NCBI GenBank assembly: GCA_045639325.1
Contig: JAZUCU010000019.1
Location: 62,001 to 126,000 of the forward strand
Length of the DNA stretch: 64,000 nucleotides
Origin: RGIG8244 sp045639325
GTDB taxonomy: Bacteria > Verrucomicrobiota > Lentisphaeria > Victivallales > UBA1829
Direction of reading: 5' to 3'
The notes under the pieces: model-generated
The model's input: only the letters and a program-made list of their open reading frames with translations
What the model was told of the DNA's origin: nothing
The model's database searches: none
Shown: piece after piece, positions 61,078-64,000 of the stretch
Numbering within the stretch: position 1 is the stretch's first letter
How the letters are laid out: each line of letters starts with the position of its first letter
Translations under genes and position numbers: made by a program

Positions 61078-61106
61078 ACTATAGTCCCTTTTTTGCAAAA
61101 TTGCAA
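61078..61106 (-). promoter_or_regulatory. Promoter of the 61053-58972 unit
   Basis: Minus strand: TTGCAA (61106-61101), 17 bases, TATAGT (61083-61078). Confidence 0.6.
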
Positions 61107-61123
61107 ATTCTGTGGTAAAAAAA

Positions 61124-61804
61124 TCAATCAATTTCGAACTCATAAAAACGGTTCACGCCTTCGCTGGCAATGATCCCCGCATAATATTCTTTCGGAATCA
61201 TGTCATCACGGAATGTCACGCGGTGTTTGCCGACGGATACACTCATACGGGGGCCGAAAAGTGTAAAATCGACATCGACTTCCATTTCATATTTCCGGTT
61301 GGGGGCAAAATCCGCCTTGAAAGCTGCGACTTTTTTCCAGACCTGTTTGCCGTTTTGGAAGGTGTGACGCCATACATTGACGCCTTGATCAAACAGCACG
61401 ATTTCGAAATGCGTACGGAATTCAGGATATCCATTTTTATCTTTGCCGGGTTTATCTGCAATAACAACAGAAGGAGCCATGCGGTAATCGAAACTCATTT
61501 CCGCCTTGATCTCATGATTCCCTCTGAGGGGAACTTTATAAATCATAGCGGCATAAGTTTCGCCGCAACGTTTGGAGAGCATATCTTCTTTCGTTGCATC
61601 TTTCGGGCAGATATTGACGATGTGATCCATTTCCTGACGGAAACCATTGATATTTGGCCAACGGGAACTTTTCACGCTGATAAAATCAGCTTTATTCCAT
61701 TTACCGGGCTTGAATTCACATTCAAACACATCATCAGCAATGACATTCGACGCAAAAACAGACATCAGAAACGGAGCGAACAGAGTGGAATAAAACTTTT
61801 TCAT
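61124..61804 (-). CDS. Exported protein, probably a beta-sandwich
   Basis: A 226-residue protein with signal peptide about 1-22 (KKFYSTLFAPFLMSVFASNVIA). The mature part alternates polar and aromatic strands (FECEFKPGKWNKADFISVKSSRWPNI, EIKAEMSFDYRMAPSVV, YEMEVDVDFTLFG) and ends YAGIIASEGVNRFYEFEID. This suggests a lectin-like or concanavalin-like sandwich, but no family is certain. ATG 61804 is chosen for AAGGAGA and because the upstream part would precede the signal peptide. It has its own promoter. Confidence 0.75.
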   Translation of the reverse strand: MKKFYSTLFAPFLMSVFASNVIADDVFECEFKPGKWNKADFISVKSSRWPNINGFRQEMDHIVNICPKDATKEDMLSKRCGETYAAMIYKVPLRGNHEIKAEMSFDYRMAPSVVIADKPGKDKNGYPEFRTHFEIVLFDQGVNVWRHTFQNGKQVWKKVAAFKADFAPNRKYEMEVDVDFTLFGPRMSVSVGKHRVTFRDDMIPKEYYAGIIASEGVNRFYEFEID

Positions 61805-61864
61805 TTTTACATTTCTCCTTTCATACGGAATGATGGATACAATACGACGTAATCGACATATCAT

Positions 61865-61892
61865 ATCATAGCACGCAAAAATGATTTTTCAA
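61865..61892 (-). promoter_or_regulatory. Promoter of the 61804 exported protein gene
   Basis: Minus strand: TTGAAA (61892-61887), 16 bases, TATGAT (61870-61865). Confidence 0.75.
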
Positions 61893-61962
61893 GCAGAGTT
61901 TTAAGTTTTTAAAGCAAAAAAACACCCTGCTCGAAAATTTATCCCGCAGCATACCGAATCAC

Positions 61963-62994
61963 TTACCAGTTTTGCCCCAATGCTTTCAAACGTTTCTGCG
62001 CATCTTCATCGCCCTGTTCCGCTGCTTTGCGATACCATTTCAAGGCTTCTGTCATGTTCTGAACAACACCACTGCCATTTTCATAACAGGAACCGAGCAT
62101 ACTCTGCGCATCGGCACACCCCTGTTCCGCAGACAAACGATAAAGCTGTGCCGCTTTCACATAATCTGTGGCAACGCCATGACCACGACTATAACAGAGT
62201 CCAAGACTGCATTGCGCTTCTGCATGATTCTGTGCGACAGCAGCCTGATACCATTTCACTGCTTCGGCAGGATTTTCGGCAACACCATCCCCATAATTAT
62301 AGCAATCGCCCAACAAATTCTGCGCATCAGCATCCCCCTGTTCGGCGGCAGCACGATACCATTTTACGGCTTCGGCGTAATCCTGATCCACACCATTGCC
62401 GTAATAATAGCAGTTACCAAGTCTTCTCTGTGCTTCGGCATGATTCTGTTCGGCGGCTGAGAAAAACCAGGCTACAGCCTCTTCCTCATCTTCCTCTATG
62501 CCGGCTCCGGTGAAATAGCAAATACCAAGGGCACACTGTGCTTTTGCATAGCCTTCATCAGCCGCGGCTTGAAAATAGGCAGCAGCGGCTTCTTCATCTT
62601 CCTCGACACCGTTACCATAAAACAAACAATTGCCATATCGATACTGTGCCTCCACATGATCCTGTCCGGCAGCAGCACGATACCATTTTGCGGCTTCTTC
62701 TTCATCTTCTTCGACGCCTTGACCGAAATATAAACAATTCCCCCAGGCACATTGTGCGGCGGCATGCCCCTGTTCCGCAGCTTTGCGATACCATTTGGCA
62801 GCCATTGCCTCATCTTCGTCGACACCGTACCCCAAGTAATAACAGTCACCAAGTTCGTATTGTGCGTCAGCATATCCTAATTCCGCAGCGGCACGGTAAA
62901 GCATTGCGGCTTCCTTGTATTTTTTATCAGCGAAAGCATTATCTGCGTTTTCTTTCAAGATTTGAGCATCGGTCTTCATTGTATTTTTATCCAT
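61963..62994 (-). CDS. Sel1-like repeat protein, eight 36-residue repeats
   Basis: A 343-residue alpha-solenoid. After about 50 helical residues there are eight full Sel1 repeats of exactly 36 residues (pattern A-AQ--LG-CY--G-GV--D---A--WYR-AAEQ) and one partial one. Every repeat keeps a Cys in the 'CY' position. Several inserts are strongly acidic (VEEDEEEA). No signal peptide, so it should be a cytoplasmic protein-binding scaffold. At DNA level this makes a 108-base periodic repeat prone to recombination. It follows a small lipoprotein gene by 13 bases. Confidence 0.92.
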   Translation of the reverse strand: MDKNTMKTDAQILKENADNAFADKKYKEAAMLYRAAAELGYADAQYELGDCYYLGYGVDEDEAMAAKWYRKAAEQGHAAAQCAWGNCLYFGQGVEEDEEEAAKWYRAAAGQDHVEAQYRYGNCLFYGNGVEEDEEAAAAYFQAAADEGYAKAQCALGICYFTGAGIEEDEEEAVAWFFSAAEQNHAEAQRRLGNCYYYGNGVDQDYAEAVKWYRAAAEQGDADAQNLLGDCYNYGDGVAENPAEAVKWYQAAVAQNHAEAQCSLGLCYSRGHGVATDYVKAAQLYRLSAEQGCADAQSMLGSCYENGSGVVQNMTEALKWYRKAAEQGDEDAQKRLKALGQNW

Positions 62995-63007
62995 TCAAAA
63001 GTTATTA

Positions 63008-63229
63008 TCACATTTTATCCAACTGTTTCTGAACATCTTTATTGTGTTTCTGTTCGAAACCTTTGATCTGCTTATAAACTTTTGACGGTACACCGGCAGG
63101 TTTTTTGGCAATATTTTCCGTTGTTTTTTTGACGGAATCAACTGTTTTTTCTGCGGGGGAAGCTTCTTCACAAGCGGTAAAAAATGCGGTGGCAACAACA
63201 GTACAAGCGATCAGCAATACATGTTTCAT
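63008..63229 (-). CDS. Small lipoprotein
   Basis: A 73-residue protein. The signal peptide ends in a lipobox-like FFTAC (Cys20). The mature part is about 54 residues, Lys-rich and helical (EKTVDSVKKTTENIAKKPAG), resembling small entericidin-like or stress lipoproteins, with no firm family. AAGGA lies ten bases before the ATG. It leads the Sel1-repeat gene. Confidence 0.72.
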   Translation of the reverse strand: MKHVLLIACTVVATAFFTACEEASPAEKTVDSVKKTTENIAKKPAGVPSKVYKQIKGFEQKHNKDVQKQLDKM

Positions 63230-63339
63230 TTTTCAGACATCCTTTCTTTGATTTTAACGGTTAATGGCATAAGTTACAACAGCAAATAAAAAAATGCAAA
63301 TAAAAACTTGAGTTTTTTGCGCAATTATACAAAAAAAAC

Positions 63340-63367
63340 TTGAAAAAATGAAAAAATGAGCTACATT
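63340..63367 (+). promoter_or_regulatory. Promoter of manA
   Basis: TTGAAA (63340-63345), 16 bases, TACATT (63362-63367), set in A-tract DNA. The leader is about 40 bases with AAAGGAG. Confidence 0.7.
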
Positions 63368-63412
63368 TCTTTAATGTATTAATAAAGACATTTTCTGAAA
63401 GGAGTCTGAACC

Positions 63413-64000
63413 ATGAACATCCCCTCCAAAGAGGAACTCTATCCCTTCCTGTTTGAACCGTATTACAAAACTGTCCTCTGGGGCGGCACACGCATAAAAA
63501 CCGTTCTCAACCGCCCTCTGCCCGATGATGCAGATCACGTCGGCGAAGCATGGGATATTTGCGACCGGCCCGGCATGGAAAGCAAAGTCATCAACGGATC
63601 TCTTGCAGGCACAACCATTCACCAGTTGATCGAATGGTACGGCGCGGATTTGATCGGTGCCGGATTCAAAGGCGGCCGTTTCCCTCTGATGGTAAAGATC
63701 ATCGACTCCAACCAGAATCTTTCCCTTCAGGTTCACCCGGATGAAAATTACTGTGCTCAACAGAACGGGACCTGCGAACCGAAAACGGAAATGTGGTACG
63801 TTCTCTCCGCCGAAAAAGGTGCAAAAATCTACGTCGGTCTGAAAAGCACAACGACCCGTCAGAAATTCCTGGCACACCTCAACAGTGCCGAAATGGAAAA
63901 CGATATCCAATCTTTCGACTCCTATCCCGGCGATGCTTACTTCATCAAAGCAGGCAGACCCCACATGATCGGTGCCGGCAACCTGCTTCTGGAAATCCAG
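63413..64000 (+). CDS. manA: Mannose-6-phosphate isomerase, class I (5' part)
   Basis: The first 196 residues are visible; the gene runs past the window. Type I phosphomannose isomerase interconverts mannose 6-phosphate and fructose 6-phosphate. Zinc-ligand motifs are present: NLSLQVHPDENYC (Gln and His), PKTEMWYVLSA (Glu) and GRPHMIGAGNLLLEIQ (His region). The opening FLFEPYYKTVLWGG is the family start. ATG 63413 follows AAAGGAG. It fits the mannose theme of the GH130 gene, though far from it. Confidence 0.93.
   Translation, partial: MNIPSKEELYPFLFEPYYKTVLWGGTRIKTVLNRPLPDDADHVGEAWDICDRPGMESKVINGSLAGTTIHQLIEWYGADLIGAGFKGGRFPLMVKIIDSNQNLSLQVHPDENYCAQQNGTCEPKTEMWYVLSAEKGAKIYVGLKSTTTRQKFLAHLNSAEMENDIQSFDSYPGDAYFIKAGRPHMIGAGNLLLEIQ

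Overview
The window reads as a chromosomal segment of a free-living, glycan-degrading bacterium of the PVC group, most likely Lentisphaerota (Victivallis-like). The main clues are a pseudopilin with an H-X9-DG C-terminal motif sitting inside a polysaccharide operon, several exported glycan-active enzymes next to a Gfo/Idh/MocA-type protein, a SUMF1-domain protein, and a secreted protein with AIDA-like and FG-GAP-like repeats. The phylum call is inference from gene content; the window has no rRNA. Housekeeping genes have moderate GC. The stretch from about 24.4 to 28.6 kb, and 30.8 to 34.1 kb, is visibly richer in A and T.

Layout: 1-4166 (+) is a rhomboid C-terminus, lolC, lolD, ruvA, a 2H-phosphoesterase-like protein and marC. 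4266-15429 (+) is a metallo-beta-lactamase-fold hydrolase, a membrane Ser/Thr kinase, a degenerate hybrid histidine kinase, glycogen phosphorylase, an RlmI-type methyltransferase and YgiQ, followed by tRNA-Leu(TAA). 15629-24365 (-) is a beta-lactamase-fold hydrolase and a five-gene glycan locus: a GntR/LacI-type regulator, a GH130 protein, a pseudopilin, a large SGNH plus glycosidase-like protein, and an FAD-dependent oxidoreductase.

24.4-34.1 kb is the accessory heart of the window. It holds a rod-shaped structured RNA (24762-24900), a leader with four hairpins, and a translationally coupled pair of unrecognised genes: a membrane-anchored helical protein, then an exported protein with a PD-(D/E)XK-like motif and a hydrophobic tail. 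After these come a GH35-like glycosidase with palindromic upstream sites and an IdeS-like cysteine protease preceded by a possible Cys-rich leader peptide.

34.3-44.6 kb carries an AraC regulator with a metal-ligand-poor M24 protein and an amidohydrolase, a RAYT/IS200-like transposase flanked by long inverted copies of REP-like sequence, a Gfo/Idh-type protein, an EEP hydrolase, tsaE, thiL, a GYF/RDD membrane protein, a flavin reductase and a stand-alone AICAR transformylase. 44.6-64 kb is mostly housekeeping: recD2, GSCFA, asnB, recQ, an M50 protease, pheA, a MurB-Ddl fusion, hisI, citrate synthase, mazG, queD, a Sel1-repeat protein and the start of manA. Three short helically phased repeat arrays lie at 57.7-57.9 kb.

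A consistent promoter form recurs throughout: TTGAAA or TTGACA, then usually exactly 16 bases, then TATATT. It was found upstream of more than a dozen genes on both strands and was used to choose or exclude start codons.
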